Shown: positions 33,232 to 42,609 of the stretch, piece by piece | Numbering within the stretch: the stretch's first letter is position 1 | Layout of the letters: the number at the start of each line of letters is the position of its first letter | Assembly: GCA_963782605.1 (NCBI GenBank) | Contig: CAWAKK010000005.1 | Coordinates: 372,001 to 436,000, forward strand | Direction: 5' to 3' | DNA length: 64,000 bases | Origin: JBDTSW01 sp963782605 | GTDB lineage: Bacteria > Actinomycetota > Thermoleophilia > Solirubrobacterales > 70-9 | Notes under the pieces: generated by a model | What the model saw: the letters and a program-made list of their open reading frames with translations, nothing else | The model's database searches: none | Told to the model about the DNA's origin: nothing | Made by a program: the position numbers and the translations under genes

Positions 33232-33839
33232 TCCTTGCCTCGGCGTCTCCCCGTCGCCGGGAGATGCTGACGGCGCTGGGGGTGGAGCACGAGGCCGTCG
33301 CGACTGCTGTCGAGGAGCTGCGCGACGGCGGTGAGCCGGAGGCATTGGTGGTCGAGAACGCGAGGCGCAAGGCGCTGGCCGGGTTGGAGCTTGCGAGTGC
33401 TGGGGAGGGGGACGTCGCGCTGGGCGTTGACACGGAGGTGGTGCTGGACGAGCGGCTCTTGGGTAAGGCCGCGAGCGTCGAGGAGGCGCGTTTGCACCTG
33501 CTTGCCCTGTCCGGCCGGACTCACCAGGTGTTGAGCGGAGTGGCGTTGAGGGGGTCGACCGAGCGCTCGGGAGTCGCGAGCAGCCTGGTCACCTTCAATC
33601 CCTTAAACGACGCGACCCTGGAGCGCTATCTGGCCTCCGGCGAATGGCGGGATCGGGCTGGCGCGTACGCCATCCAAGGCCTCGGATCCCTCCTCGTCGC
33701 CCGCCTCGACGGGGATTTCTCCAACGTTGTGGGGCTTCCGTTGCAGCTACTCCTGACCCTCGCTCCGGAGCTTTTCGCCCCAGTTTCCAGCGAGTCTGCC
33801 GGATCGGGCGAAAACCCTATGGGTAGGCTTTACCCTTAG
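33228..33839 (+). CDS. maf: Maf-like nucleoside triphosphate pyrophosphatase
   Basis: 203 residues. ILASASPRRREMLTALGV at the N-terminus and GVDTEVVLDERLLGKA are the Maf signatures. The WRDRAGAYAIQGLGS and FSNVVGLPLQLL segments complete the fold. Hydrolyses non-canonical or methylated NTPs and is linked to septum control. TTG start at 33228, overlapping the ndk stop by four bases. Confidence 0.93.
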   Translation: MILASASPRRREMLTALGVEHEAVATAVEELRDGGEPEALVVENARRKALAGLELASAGEGDVALGVDTEVVLDERLLGKAASVEEARLHLLALSGRTHQVLSGVALRGSTERSGVASSLVTFNPLNDATLERYLASGEWRDRAGAYAIQGLGSLLVARLDGDFSNVVGLPLQLLLTLAPELFAPVSSESAGSGENPMGRLYP

Positions 33840-33865
33840 CTCCATTCATAAGCCTCAAGTTGGGC

Positions 33866-33893
33866 TTGCGGCTGCCGGAACCTCTGCTACATT
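33866..33893 (+). promoter_or_regulatory. Candidate promoter of the mreB cluster
   Basis: TTGCGG (33866-33871) and TACATT (33888-33893) are separated by 16 nt. Transcription from there would leave a leader of about 80 nt before the mreB ATG at 33980. The leader has no clear Shine-Dalgarno. Confidence 0.4.
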
Positions 33894-33979
33894 CGCCGCG
33901 CGGTTGGCATACCGCGCCGGCCCGGTTTCCTCCCTCTTCCGGCTCCCATCGAGACCTCCGGCGCCGGCCGCGAACCACC

Positions 33980-35044
33980 ATGGGATTCTTCAGAAACCTC
34001 ACCGGCTTCGGCGGTCGCGACATGGCTGTCGACCTCGGCACGGCGAACACGCTCGTCTATGTTCGGGGCCGCGGGATCGTTCTATCCGAGCCCTCCGTCG
34101 TGGCGGTGGACTCGCGCACCGGCGAGGTTCACGCCGTCGGCGTTGAGGCCAAGCGGATGCTGGGCCGCACCCCGGGCTCCATCCAGGCCATCCGTCCGCT
34201 CAAGGACGGCGTCATCGCCGACTTCGACGTGACCGAGGCGATGCTGCGCCACTTCATCCAGCGGGTGCACCAGAACCGCTTCGCCCACCCCCGCGTGGTC
34301 GTCTGCGTTCCATCGGGTGTCACCGGCGTCGAGAAGCGTGCCGTCGAGGAGGCCTGCCTCAGCGCCGGTGCCCGTCAAGCCTTTCTGATCGAGGAGCCGA
34401 TGGCGGCGGCGATCGGGGCTGGGCTGCCGGTCGCCGAGCCGACGGGGTCGATGGTTCTCGACATCGGCGGCGGGACCAGCGAGGTCGCCGTGATCTCGCT
34501 CGGCGGGATCGTCGTCTCGGAGTCCATCCGAGTCGGCGGCGACGAGATGGACGAGGCGCTCGTCAACCATTGCAAGCACGAGCACAAGCTCCTGATCGGC
34601 CAGCAGACCGCTGAGGAGGTGAAGCTCGAGATCGGCTCCGCCTCGAAGCTGAACGACGAGCTCACCTCGGAGATCCGTGGCCGCGACATGGTCACCGGGC
34701 TGCCCAAGACGATCATGCTGACCTCAAACGCGGTGCGCGTCGCGATCGAGGAGCCCGTTAACCAGATCGTGAGCGCGGTCAAGGACACGCTCGACCGCAC
34801 GCCGCCGGAGCTCGCCGGCGACATCATGGACCGAGGGATCACGCTCGCCGGCGGCGGTGCCCTGCTGCAGGGCATGGACGAGCGCATGCGGCGCGAGTGC
34901 CAGATGCCCGCGCAACTCACCGAATCGCCCCTCACCTGCGTCGCGGTCGGATCCGGCCGCTCGCTCGAGGAGTTCGAGGTGATTCACAGGATGCATCGCA
35001 ACTCCAACCGGCGACGGCGCCTCGGGGACGGCGCCATGGCCTAG
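33980..35044 (+). CDS. mreB: Rod-shape determining actin homologue MreB
   Basis: 354 residues. Actin-fold motifs are present: MAVDLGTANTLVYVRGRGIVLSEPSV (phosphate 1), MVLDIGGGTSEVAVISLGG (phosphate 2) and GITLAGGGALLQGMDE. An N-terminal amphipathic start FFRNLTGFGGRD is present. Organises cell-wall synthesis along the long axis. The ATG at 33980 was chosen because it starts right at the canonical FFRNLT stretch. First of mreB-mreC-mreD-mrdA-rodA. Confidence 0.98.
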   Translation: MGFFRNLTGFGGRDMAVDLGTANTLVYVRGRGIVLSEPSVVAVDSRTGEVHAVGVEAKRMLGRTPGSIQAIRPLKDGVIADFDVTEAMLRHFIQRVHQNRFAHPRVVVCVPSGVTGVEKRAVEEACLSAGARQAFLIEEPMAAAIGAGLPVAEPTGSMVLDIGGGTSEVAVISLGGIVVSESIRVGGDEMDEALVNHCKHEHKLLIGQQTAEEVKLEIGSASKLNDELTSEIRGRDMVTGLPKTIMLTSNAVRVAIEEPVNQIVSAVKDTLDRTPPELAGDIMDRGITLAGGGALLQGMDERMRRECQMPAQLTESPLTCVAVGSGRSLEEFEVIHRMHRNSNRRRRLGDGAMA

Positions 35045-35061
35045 CTCGGCGGGAGCCGCCG

Positions 35062-35934
35062 ATGTATCGAAAGCAGGTTCGCAGGCGACGAGCCGTGCTC
35101 GTCGCCCTCATCGTCACCTCGCTGGTGATCCTCTCGATCTCCTTCTCGGAGGCACAGAGCGGTCCTCTGCACGCGATCCAGCGTGGGGTCGCGACAGTCC
35201 TCGGTCCGGTGGAGGAGGGAGCGAGCCGCGCGCTCAAGCCCGTTCGCGACTCGGTCAACTGGTTCGACGAGACGTTCGACGCGCGTGGCGACAACGAGAG
35301 CCTTAAGGACGAGGTGGCCGGGCTTCGCCGCGAGCTCGCGAAGGCGCAGTCGGCCGTCAAGGAGAACGAGCAGCTGCGAAAGATGGTGGACCTTCCTGAC
35401 GCCGGCTCTGAGCTGGCCACCTACAAGCCGGTGGCGGCTCGCGTGATCGGACGCTCGCCGACCGTGTGGTATTCGACGGTGACGGTCGACGCCGGCTCGA
35501 GCTCGGGCGTCGAGGTCGACGACCCGGTTCGCACCGGCGACGGGTTGGTGGGCCGCATCACCGATACGACCCGCGGTACCGCCCAGGTGACGCTCATAAC
35601 CGACCACCGCAGCGCCGTCTCGGCGTCGCTCTTGGACGGCGGGCCGGACGGCGTCCTCGAGCCCGAGGTCGGAGACCCCGACGATTTGCTCCTGGACTTC
35701 ATCGCGAACGACGAGGAGGTGGAGGAGGGCCAGATCCTGGTCACGGCCGGGTGGTCCAACGGCCGCATCTCCTCCGCGTATCCCTACGGAATCGAGATCG
35801 GCAGCGTCTCCGAGGCGACGGTGGGCGAGCAGGAGAACTTCCAGCAGGTGCACGTGAAGCCGTTCGTCGACATGCGCGACCTCGACTACGTCCAGGTGCT
35901 GACGGGCGGTCCCAAGCGGCCCGGGGTCGGCTGA
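35062..35934 (+). CDS. mreC: Rod-shape determining protein MreC
   Basis: 290 residues. One membrane helix near the N-terminus (AVLVALIVTSLVILSISF), a coiled-coil stretch (LRRELAKAQSAVKENEQLRKMV) and two beta-barrel lobes follow. The MreC segments ARVIGRSPTVWYSTVTVDAGSSSGVE and VLEPEVGDPDDLLLDFI are visible. Periplasmic scaffold linking MreB to PBP2. ATG with a GGGAG Shine-Dalgarno 6-7 nt upstream. Confidence 0.95.
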   Translation: MYRKQVRRRRAVLVALIVTSLVILSISFSEAQSGPLHAIQRGVATVLGPVEEGASRALKPVRDSVNWFDETFDARGDNESLKDEVAGLRRELAKAQSAVKENEQLRKMVDLPDAGSELATYKPVAARVIGRSPTVWYSTVTVDAGSSSGVEVDDPVRTGDGLVGRITDTTRGTAQVTLITDHRSAVSASLLDGGPDGVLEPEVGDPDDLLLDFIANDEEVEEGQILVTAGWSNGRISSAYPYGIEIGSVSEATVGEQENFQQVHVKPFVDMRDLDYVQVLTGGPKRPGVG

Positions 35935-36569
35935 TGATCGTCACCCCCAGAATCGCCATCCGCCTCGCCTTGATCGTGGTGCTCGCGGTGATCCTCCAGG
36001 CGTCGTTCTTCTCCGAGCTCTCGCTGCTCGGCGGGACCCCCGACGCCCTGGCGGTGGTCATCGTCTCGCTCGGGCTGCTCGGCGGCGCTGTGGTCGGGGC
36101 CGTATGCGGGTTCGCCGCCGGTTTCCTGCTCGATTCGATCCTCCTCGAGACGCTCGGAGTCTCCTCGCTCGTCCTGCTGGGCGCCGGCTATCTCGCCGGG
36201 CGCTACCGCGAGGGCTTCGAGATCTCGAACTCGCTCACCCCGCCGCTCCTGGCGGGGGCTCTCACGGCCCTCGCCACCGCCGCCTTCAGCGCGATCCAGA
36301 TCATGCTCGGGGTCGAGACCGACGTGAGCCTCCTGCTCCTGCGGGAGATCCTGATCAAGGGCCTGCTCGCGTTCCTGCTCGCGATGGCGATCTATCCGCT
36401 GCTGCGGCGCCTGGTTCGTCCCGCTCTCGTCGACTACTCGCCGGCCCGCCGGCGTCGTCTGCTCTCCCCGGCGCGGCTGCGCGAGCGCCGGCGCCGACGT
36501 CGGCGTCGCGGCGGATCTCGTGTCTCGGGTGCCATGCCGCCCCACCGGATCAGGGGGGAGGCGTTCTGA
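35934..36569 (+). CDS. mreD: Rod-shape determining membrane protein MreD
   Basis: 211 residues, five to six membrane helices, with the family pattern GTPDALAVVIVSLGLLGGAVVGAVCGFAAGFLLD. The C-terminal 55 residues are an Arg-rich cytoplasmic tail that is longer than usual. The start ATG overlaps the mreC stop (TGATG) and its stop overlaps the next ATG. Confidence 0.9.
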   Translation: MIVTPRIAIRLALIVVLAVILQASFFSELSLLGGTPDALAVVIVSLGLLGGAVVGAVCGFAAGFLLDSILLETLGVSSLVLLGAGYLAGRYREGFEISNSLTPPLLAGALTALATAAFSAIQIMLGVETDVSLLLLREILIKGLLAFLLAMAIYPLLRRLVRPALVDYSPARRRRLLSPARLRERRRRRRRRGGSRVSGAMPPHRIRGEAF

Positions 36570-38470
36570 TGTTCTCCTCCAACGACTGGCGCCGCTCCCC
36601 GATGCCCGCGCAGTTCTCGTTGCGCGTGGCGATTTTGGGCGGCATCGCGCTCGCGATCTTCTCGGTCATCTTCTTCCGCCTCTGGTACCTCCAGGTGCTC
36701 TCAGGCGACCGCTATCTCGCCGAGGCGAACAACAACCAGGTCCGCGAGGTCACGGTGCAGGCGCCGCGCGGCGAGATTCTCGACCGCGACGGCGACGTGC
36801 TCGTCGACAACCGCACGGCGCTGGCCCTGCAGGTGAGGACCAACGAGCTGCCACGCGGCAACCGCGAAGAGGCCAAGGTCCTCGCCAGGGTCGGCGAGCT
36901 CGCCGGCATGAGCCTGAAAGCGATTCGCCATCAGATCGAGGAGCAGACGAAGGAGGCGCCCGCGACCCCGGTGACCCTGGAGCGCGACGTCCCCTACGAC
37001 CTCGTCTACTTCCTTCGCGAGAACCAGGCGAAGTATCCGGGCGTGAGCGTCGATCGCATCTACGTGCGGCGCTATCACGAGGGCTCCCTGGCTGCCCACC
37101 TGCTCGGCTACGTCCGCGAGGCCGACGCCGACGATCTGAAGGAGCCTCAGTATCAGTCGCTCGTCCCGGGGGACGAGGTCGGCAAGGCCGGGGTGGAGCT
37201 GACCTACGACAGCCTCCTGCGCGGCATCAACGGCGCCACCAAGATCCGGGTCGACGCGACCGGACGCCCGACCGGCGGCCAGCTCTCCGCGCAGGAGCCG
37301 CGTACCGGCAACAACCTGCGCCTCACGCTCGATAACGAGCTGCAGGCCACGGCTGAGGCCGCGATGGCCCGTTTCTCCCTGCCAGGGGGCTTCGTCGCGA
37401 TGGACGTCGACAGCGGCGAGATTCTGGCCCTCGGCTCGGTTCCCACCTACGACCCCTCGGTGTTCGCGAAGCCGGTCATCCCAGAGGCCGAGGCGGACGC
37501 AATCTTCGAGGCCGCGGAGGGCAGCGAGGCGCCGATCTTCAACCGCGCCATCCAAGGCGGCTATCCGACGGGCTCGACGTTCAAGCTGATCACGGCTGCC
37601 GCCGGGCTCGAGTCAGGCGCGATCTCTCCTGAGGACATCATCAACGATCCCGGCTCCGTGACCTACGGGGGCGTTGAGTTCAAGAACGCCGGCGACGCGG
37701 TTCACGGAGCCATCGACATGAACGACGCGCTTCGCGTCTCCTCAGACGTCTACTTCTACCTCCTGGGTGCCGAGATGAATGCCGAGGAGAATCCCGAGGG
37801 GGGCGAGCTTCAGGACTGGGCACGCCAGCTCGGGTTCGGCAGCCTGACCGGGGTCGACGTCCCGGCGGAGGCTGAGGGGGTCGTGCCCACTCCGGGGTGG
37901 CGCAACGACCTCTACGCCGAGAACCTGACAGACCGCCCGTGGTCGATCGGCGACAACATCAACCTCTCGGTGGGGCAGGGCGACCTTCAGGCCAGCCCGC
38001 TGCAGCTTGCGATCGCGTATGCCGCGGTGGCCAACGGCGGCCAGGTCGTCCGCCCCCACGTGGGCATGCGGGTTGAGGATCCAAGCGGGCGCGTGATCCA
38101 GGAGGTCGAGCCGGCCCCCCGCCGCGAGATCGACATCTCGCCGACGACGTCAAACGCCATTCTCGATGGTCTGCACGCGGCCGCGCAGGAGGCCGGCGGG
38201 ACCTCGTACGGCGTCTTCGGGGGGTTCCCGGTTGACATCGCAGGCAAGACTGGAACCGCCGAGCGAGGGGAGCTCGTGGAGGACCAGTCCTGGTACGCGG
38301 CCCTCGCGCCCTATCCAAACCCCGAGGTGGTCGTGGTGGCCACGCTTGAGCGAGGCGGCTTCGGCGCCGACGCCGCAGCGCCCGCTGTGCTGGAGATCCT
38401 GACCCAGTACTTCGACGTGAAGCCGGAGAAGATCACGGACGTCTCCTCGACATCGGCGGTCTACGAGTGA
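36569..38470 (+). CDS. mrdA: Penicillin-binding protein 2, elongation transpeptidase
   Basis: 633 residues. N-terminal membrane anchor, then the PBP dimer domain starting VREVTVQAPRGEILDRDGDVLV. Transpeptidase motifs: SxxK in TGSTFKLITAA, SSD as SxN equivalent in RVSSDVYFYL, and KTG in IAGKTGTAERG. Cross-links peptidoglycan in the elongasome with RodA. ATG overlaps the mreD stop. Note SSD instead of SxN in the middle motif, a common variant in this class. Confidence 0.96.
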   Translation: MFSSNDWRRSPMPAQFSLRVAILGGIALAIFSVIFFRLWYLQVLSGDRYLAEANNNQVREVTVQAPRGEILDRDGDVLVDNRTALALQVRTNELPRGNREEAKVLARVGELAGMSLKAIRHQIEEQTKEAPATPVTLERDVPYDLVYFLRENQAKYPGVSVDRIYVRRYHEGSLAAHLLGYVREADADDLKEPQYQSLVPGDEVGKAGVELTYDSLLRGINGATKIRVDATGRPTGGQLSAQEPRTGNNLRLTLDNELQATAEAAMARFSLPGGFVAMDVDSGEILALGSVPTYDPSVFAKPVIPEAEADAIFEAAEGSEAPIFNRAIQGGYPTGSTFKLITAAAGLESGAISPEDIINDPGSVTYGGVEFKNAGDAVHGAIDMNDALRVSSDVYFYLLGAEMNAEENPEGGELQDWARQLGFGSLTGVDVPAEAEGVVPTPGWRNDLYAENLTDRPWSIGDNINLSVGQGDLQASPLQLAIAYAAVANGGQVVRPHVGMRVEDPSGRVIQEVEPAPRREIDISPTTSNAILDGLHAAAQEAGGTSYGVFGGFPVDIAGKTGTAERGELVEDQSWYAALAPYPNPEVVVVATLERGGFGADAAAPAVLEILTQYFDVKPEKITDVSSTSAVYE

Positions 38471-39723
38471 TCGGCACTTCCGCGCCCACGACTCGCCGAC
38501 CACGGCCCCGGACTCGAAACGGCCGCTCACTAGCCGGGGGGCAGGCCCACCCACAGCCGTTCGAGGAGCGCCAGAGCGTTGGCGTCTTCGAGCGCGCGTT
38601 CGGCGGCATCGACCTCGCCCTCGCGGGCGCGGCGATCGCGATCATCGCCTTCTCGGTTTACACGCTCGGGGTTACCACCCGGGAGGACATCCCAGGCGAT
38701 CCCTACTACTTCGTGATCCGCCAGTGCATCTACGCCGTCGTGGGCATCGCGCTCATGTTCGCGCTCGCGCGGATCGACTACTCGCGCTTCCGCGAGTTGC
38801 GCGTGGGGCTCTATACGGCGATGATCGGCTCGATCGTCCTGGTCTTGATCCTGGGTGAGGCCACGCGCGGTTCGCGGCGCTGGATCGAGCTGCCGTTCTT
38901 CACCTTCCAGCCGTCCGAGCTGGGCAAATTGCTTCTGATCCTGACGCTCGCCGCGTTCGCGCTCGATCGCGTGCGGCGCGCGAGTGAAGCGCGCCGGACG
39001 GTCCGCCTGCTCGCCCTCGGGATCGTCCCCGCGATCATCGTCTTCTTGGCTCCAGATCTGGGTTCCGGGCTCGTCTACGGCGCGATTACGCTCGCGGTGC
39101 TGTTCATCGCAGGCGTGAGCTGGAAGCACTTCGCGGTGCTCGGCGGACTCGCTGCTGCGGCGGTCGCAATCGTGCTGGTGATCGCTCCCGCCTTGGGCAC
39201 CCCTATCCTTGAGCCATACCAGGAGGAGAGAATCACCTCCTTCCTCAACCCGAGCGAGGACCCACGAGACTCGAGTTATCAGATCAATCAATCGTTGATT
39301 TCCGTCGGCGCCGGCGCCAAGACCGGTCGCGGCGACGAGTCGACGCAATCGCAGGCCGGCTTTTTGCCGGAGCGCCACACGGACTTCATCTTTGCCGTGG
39401 TGGGAGAGCGCTTCGGGTTCGTCGGAGCTGCGTTTCTACTGTCCCTCTACGCCCTGCTGATCTGGCGGGCGCTGCGCATATTGACGCTTTCAAAGAACTT
39501 GTATGGAGCAATGATCGCCGGCGGAATCGCCGCGATGCTGATGTTCCACCTGTTCGTCAACGTCGGCATGAACGTCGGGATCGCCCCCATCACGGGCATT
39601 CCGCTTCCGCTGATGAGCTCCGGAGGATCATCCGTGATCGTCACCTTCATGGCACTCGGGATCCTGCAGAGCATCTACGTACAAGCGCGGCTCACCCCCG
39701 GAAGCAGGGCTCCCGCCTTCTGA
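38467..39723 (+). CDS. rodA: Peptidoglycan glycosyltransferase RodA
   Basis: 418 residues, about ten membrane helices. SEDS-family signatures are present: GEATRGSRRWIELPFFTFQPSELGKLLL, AGFLPERHTDFIFAVVGERFGF and NVGMNVGIAPITGIPLPLMSSGGSS. Polymerises glycan strands with PBP2. GTG start overlaps the mrdA stop by four bases. A charged N-terminal extension of about 45 residues precedes the first helix. Confidence 0.97.
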   Translation: MIGTSAPTTRRPRPRTRNGRSLAGGQAHPQPFEERQSVGVFERAFGGIDLALAGAAIAIIAFSVYTLGVTTREDIPGDPYYFVIRQCIYAVVGIALMFALARIDYSRFRELRVGLYTAMIGSIVLVLILGEATRGSRRWIELPFFTFQPSELGKLLLILTLAAFALDRVRRASEARRTVRLLALGIVPAIIVFLAPDLGSGLVYGAITLAVLFIAGVSWKHFAVLGGLAAAAVAIVLVIAPALGTPILEPYQEERITSFLNPSEDPRDSSYQINQSLISVGAGAKTGRGDESTQSQAGFLPERHTDFIFAVVGERFGFVGAAFLLSLYALLIWRALRILTLSKNLYGAMIAGGIAAMLMFHLFVNVGMNVGIAPITGIPLPLMSSGGSSVIVTFMALGILQSIYVQARLTPGSRAPAF

Positions 39724-39786
39724 ATGTGCGCCGATAGGGCGCTCATCATGAGTGGCGGTGAATCCTCTCCGTGAGGTGAGACCCAC

Positions 39787-41698
39787 TTGAAGAAGAGAAT
39801 CATCGTTTCGGTCGACGCAGGCGAGACCCGCGTCGCCGTACTGGAATCGAAGGGAGCCGCCAGAGGCGGCTCCAAGAAGCGCGGAGGCCAGAAGGACTCC
39901 GCGAGCTCGAGCGAGAAGAACCGCAACGGCTCCAATTGGAAGGTCGGCGAGCTCTACGTCGAGCGCAAGGGCTCACGCTCGATCGTCGGCAACATCTACA
40001 AGGGAGTCGTGGACAACGTGCTGCCCGGCATGGAGGCCGCGTTCGTTGACATCGGCCTCGAGCGCAACGGCTTCCTGCACGTGGACGAGATCGTCCTGCC
40101 CGATGGGCAGAAGGCTCCTCGCCGCGGACACGGCAAAGGCAGGCGCATCGACGAGCTGATCAAGCCCAAGCAGGAGGTGCTGGTCCAGGTCGTAAAGGAC
40201 CCGCTGAAGACGAAGGGCGCCCGGCTCTCCATGCAGCTCTCGATCGCGGGCCGCTATCTCGTCTACATGCCGCAGGGCGCCGGTGTCGGCGCCAGTCGGC
40301 GGCTCTCGGACTCCGAGCGCGACCGCCAGCGAAAGCTGCTCCAAAAGCTCCACAAGGGCGGCGGGGGCGTCATCGTCCGAACCGCCGCGCAGGGAGCGAC
40401 CAAGGCCGATTTCGAGCGCGACCTCGCCTACCTGCACCGTCTCCACGAGGTGGTCGACAAGCGCGGAGGCGAGCTGAAGGGCCCTGCGCTGGTCTTCCAG
40501 GAGGCGGACCTGTCGATCCGGGTCCTGCGCGACGTGCTCACCAAGGAGTTCGACGGTGCCGTCATCGACGACCCCAAGCAACACCAGCGCGTGACGTCGT
40601 TCTTCACTCGGACGGCGCCGGAGCTGGTCGAGCTGCGTCGAGCTCTATGAGGACCGCAAGCCGCTGTTCGAGCGCGAGGGGCTGGAGGAAGAGTTCCGCT
40701 CGGTGCTCTCGCGTCGGGTGGACCTGCCGTCGGGCGGTTACCTCATGATCGACTACGCCGAGGCGCTCACCGTGATTGACATCAACACGGGCAGCTTCAC
40801 CGGTCGCGGCAAGGGCCGGCTCGAGGACACGATCACGAAGGTGAACGTCGAGGCGGCAGAGGAGGTGGTGAGGCAGCTGCGCCTGCGCGACATCGGCGGC
40901 ATCATCGTCATCGACTTCATCGACATGTCTCGGGCGGCGAACCGCGACCAGGTGCTGAAGACCCTCCGCAAGGCGCTGAACGAGGACAAGACGAAGACCT
41001 ACGTGGTCGAGGTCTCGCCGCTCGGGCTGGTCGAGATGACCCGGCAGAACATCACCGATGGCGTGCGCGAGATCCTCACGAAGCGCTGCCCCACCTGCGA
41101 CGGCGAGGGTGTGGTCGAGTCCGAGGAGACCGTGGCGATCGACGTGCTGCGCAGGCTGCGTGAGCTGGCGGCCGAGCGGCCGGAGCCCGAGGCGTTCCTG
41201 ATCCGAGTCCACCCGAAGGTGGCGCGGAAGCTGCTCGAGGCCGACAGCGGCCTGCGCGAGCTCGAGGAGGAGGCCGGGACCCACTTCCACTTCGAGGGTG
41301 GAGAGGCGCTGCCGCTGTCCTCATACGAGGTCTCCGACCAGGGTGGGCGCGACGCGATCGAACGGCAAGCGCTGCCGTTCGGCGTCGGCGACGAGGTCCT
41401 CGTTTCGATCGACGAGCCGCACATGTACAACGTCGACGACGCCGTCGCGCGCGTCGACTCATACGTGGTGAGCGTCACCGGCGGCGGCTCGCACGTGGGG
41501 GAGAGGCGGATGGTCCGCATCGAGGAGGTCGGCCGCTCCGTCGCGACGGCATCCCTGCTCGACGCGCCCGGCAACGGCGCTCCCTCGGATGACGGCGACC
41601 CGCAGCTAGAATCCTCCGGCTCTGGCGGGCGACGCAGAGGCCGAAGAGGCGGCCGACGTCGCTCCCGCGCCACGAGCGGAGACTCAACCGACGACTGA
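39787..41698 (+). CDS. rng: Ribonuclease E/G, single-base frameshift
   Basis: The TTG start at 39787 has GTGAGGTGAG upstream. The first frame carries the S1 domain (IYKGVVDNVLPGMEAAFVDIG). After ELVE (about 40633) the next frame continues VELYEDRKPLFE and holds the catalytic Asp segments YAEALTVIDINTGSF and GGIIVIDFIDMSR, plus the zinc link RCPTCDGEGVV. The C-terminal tail is Arg-rich. The break is an extra base inside GAGCTGCGTC, where family members read VERVELYE. Corrected length is about 636 residues. Processes rRNA and decays mRNA. Confidence 0.92.
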
Positions 41699-41700
41699 CC

Positions 41701-42264
41701 ATGGCTGAGAAAAGCGACTACGCGATCGTTGAAACCGGCGGCAAGCAGTACCGCGCCGAGGAGGGCTCGACCCTGCTCGTCGAGCGCCTGGCGGATGACG
41801 AGGGCGCCAAGGTCAACCTCCGCGCGGTCATGTTCTCGGGCGACAAGAAGATGATCGCCAACGGCGCCGATCTGGAGAAGGTGAAGGTCGAGGCCGTCGT
41901 CGCCGAGCACCTCCGCGGTCCCAAGATCCGCATCTTCAAGCACAAGGCGAAGAAGGGATATCGTCGCCGCGCCGGCCACCGCCAGGGCCTCACCAAGCTA
42001 GAGGTGACCGAGGTGAAGCTGCTCACTCGCAAGCCGGCTGCGAAGACGGAGGCGAAGAGCGCCGCGACCCCGGCCGAGAAGCCGAAGCCGCCCGCGCGCA
42101 AGCCCGCTGCCAAGAAGCCGGCGGCGAAGAAGCCCGCCGCGAAGAAGCCGGCGGCGAAGAAGCCTGCCGCGAGGAAGCCGGCTACCAAGAAGCCAGCCGC
42201 GAGGAAGACCACCGCCAGAAAGACCGCGGCGAAGAAAACCCCAAGTACGGACAAGGAGAGCTAG
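41701..42264 (+). CDS. rplU: 50S ribosomal protein L21 with histone-H1-like C-terminal tail
   Basis: 187 residues; the standard L21 (about 103 residues) is at the N-terminus (YAIVETGGKQYRAEEGSTLLVE ... KHKAKKGYRRRAGHRQGLTKLEV). It is followed by about 80 residues of Lys/Ala/Pro repeats such as KPAAKKPAAKK, very like eukaryotic histone H1 tails. The tail is unusual for the protein family. ATG 41701 starts right after the RNase E/G stop. Confidence 0.96.
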   Translation: MAEKSDYAIVETGGKQYRAEEGSTLLVERLADDEGAKVNLRAVMFSGDKKMIANGADLEKVKVEAVVAEHLRGPKIRIFKHKAKKGYRRRAGHRQGLTKLEVTEVKLLTRKPAAKTEAKSAATPAEKPKPPARKPAAKKPAAKKPAAKKPAAKKPAARKPATKKPAARKTTARKTAAKKTPSTDKES

Positions 42265-42269
42265 AAACC

Positions 42270-42524
42270 ATGGCTCACAAGAAGGGACTCGGCTCCAGCC
42301 GCAACGGCCGCGACTCCAATCCCAAGATGCTGGGCGTCAAGGTCTTCGCCGGTCAGAAGGTCGGCGGCGGCGAGATCATCGTGCGCCAGCGCGGCACCCG
42401 CTTCCGCCCCGGCGAGGGCGCGGGCATCGGCCGCGACCACACCATCTTCGCCACCCGCGCGGGAGTCGTCGAGTTCAAGCCGGCCCGCAAGGGCCGAGTG
42501 GTCTCGGTCGCGGAAGACGCCTAG
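42270..42524 (+). CDS. rpmA: 50S ribosomal protein L27
   Basis: 84 residues. AHKKGLGSSRNGRDSNPKML at the N-terminus and IIVRQRGTRFRPGEGAGIGRD are diagnostic. Reaches the peptidyl transferase centre. No cleaved N-terminal extension like that of Firmicutes is present. Five bases after rplU. Confidence 0.98.
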   Translation: MAHKKGLGSSRNGRDSNPKMLGVKVFAGQKVGGGEIIVRQRGTRFRPGEGAGIGRDHTIFATRAGVVEFKPARKGRVVSVAEDA

Positions 42525-42575
42525 GGCTCTCGGGTGCGTGGGCGGGCTACCCGTCCCGACACCGGGCCGAGGGCG

Positions 42576-42592
42576 CCCCACCGAGCGTGGGG
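42576..42592 (+). terminator. Hairpin between rpmA and obg
   Basis: CCCCAC/GTGGGG is a perfect 6-bp stem with a 5-nt loop, followed by TTG rather than a long T-tract. It may attenuate rather than terminate. Confidence 0.35.
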
Positions 42593-42609
42593 TTGACTGC
42601 AAATAGGAC

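Noticed and set aside
42110..42250. A DNA repeat element in the rplU tail
   Set aside because: The repetition is at codon level (Lys-Ala-Pro) within an open frame of a ribosomal protein, so it is protein low complexity rather than a mobile or satellite repeat.
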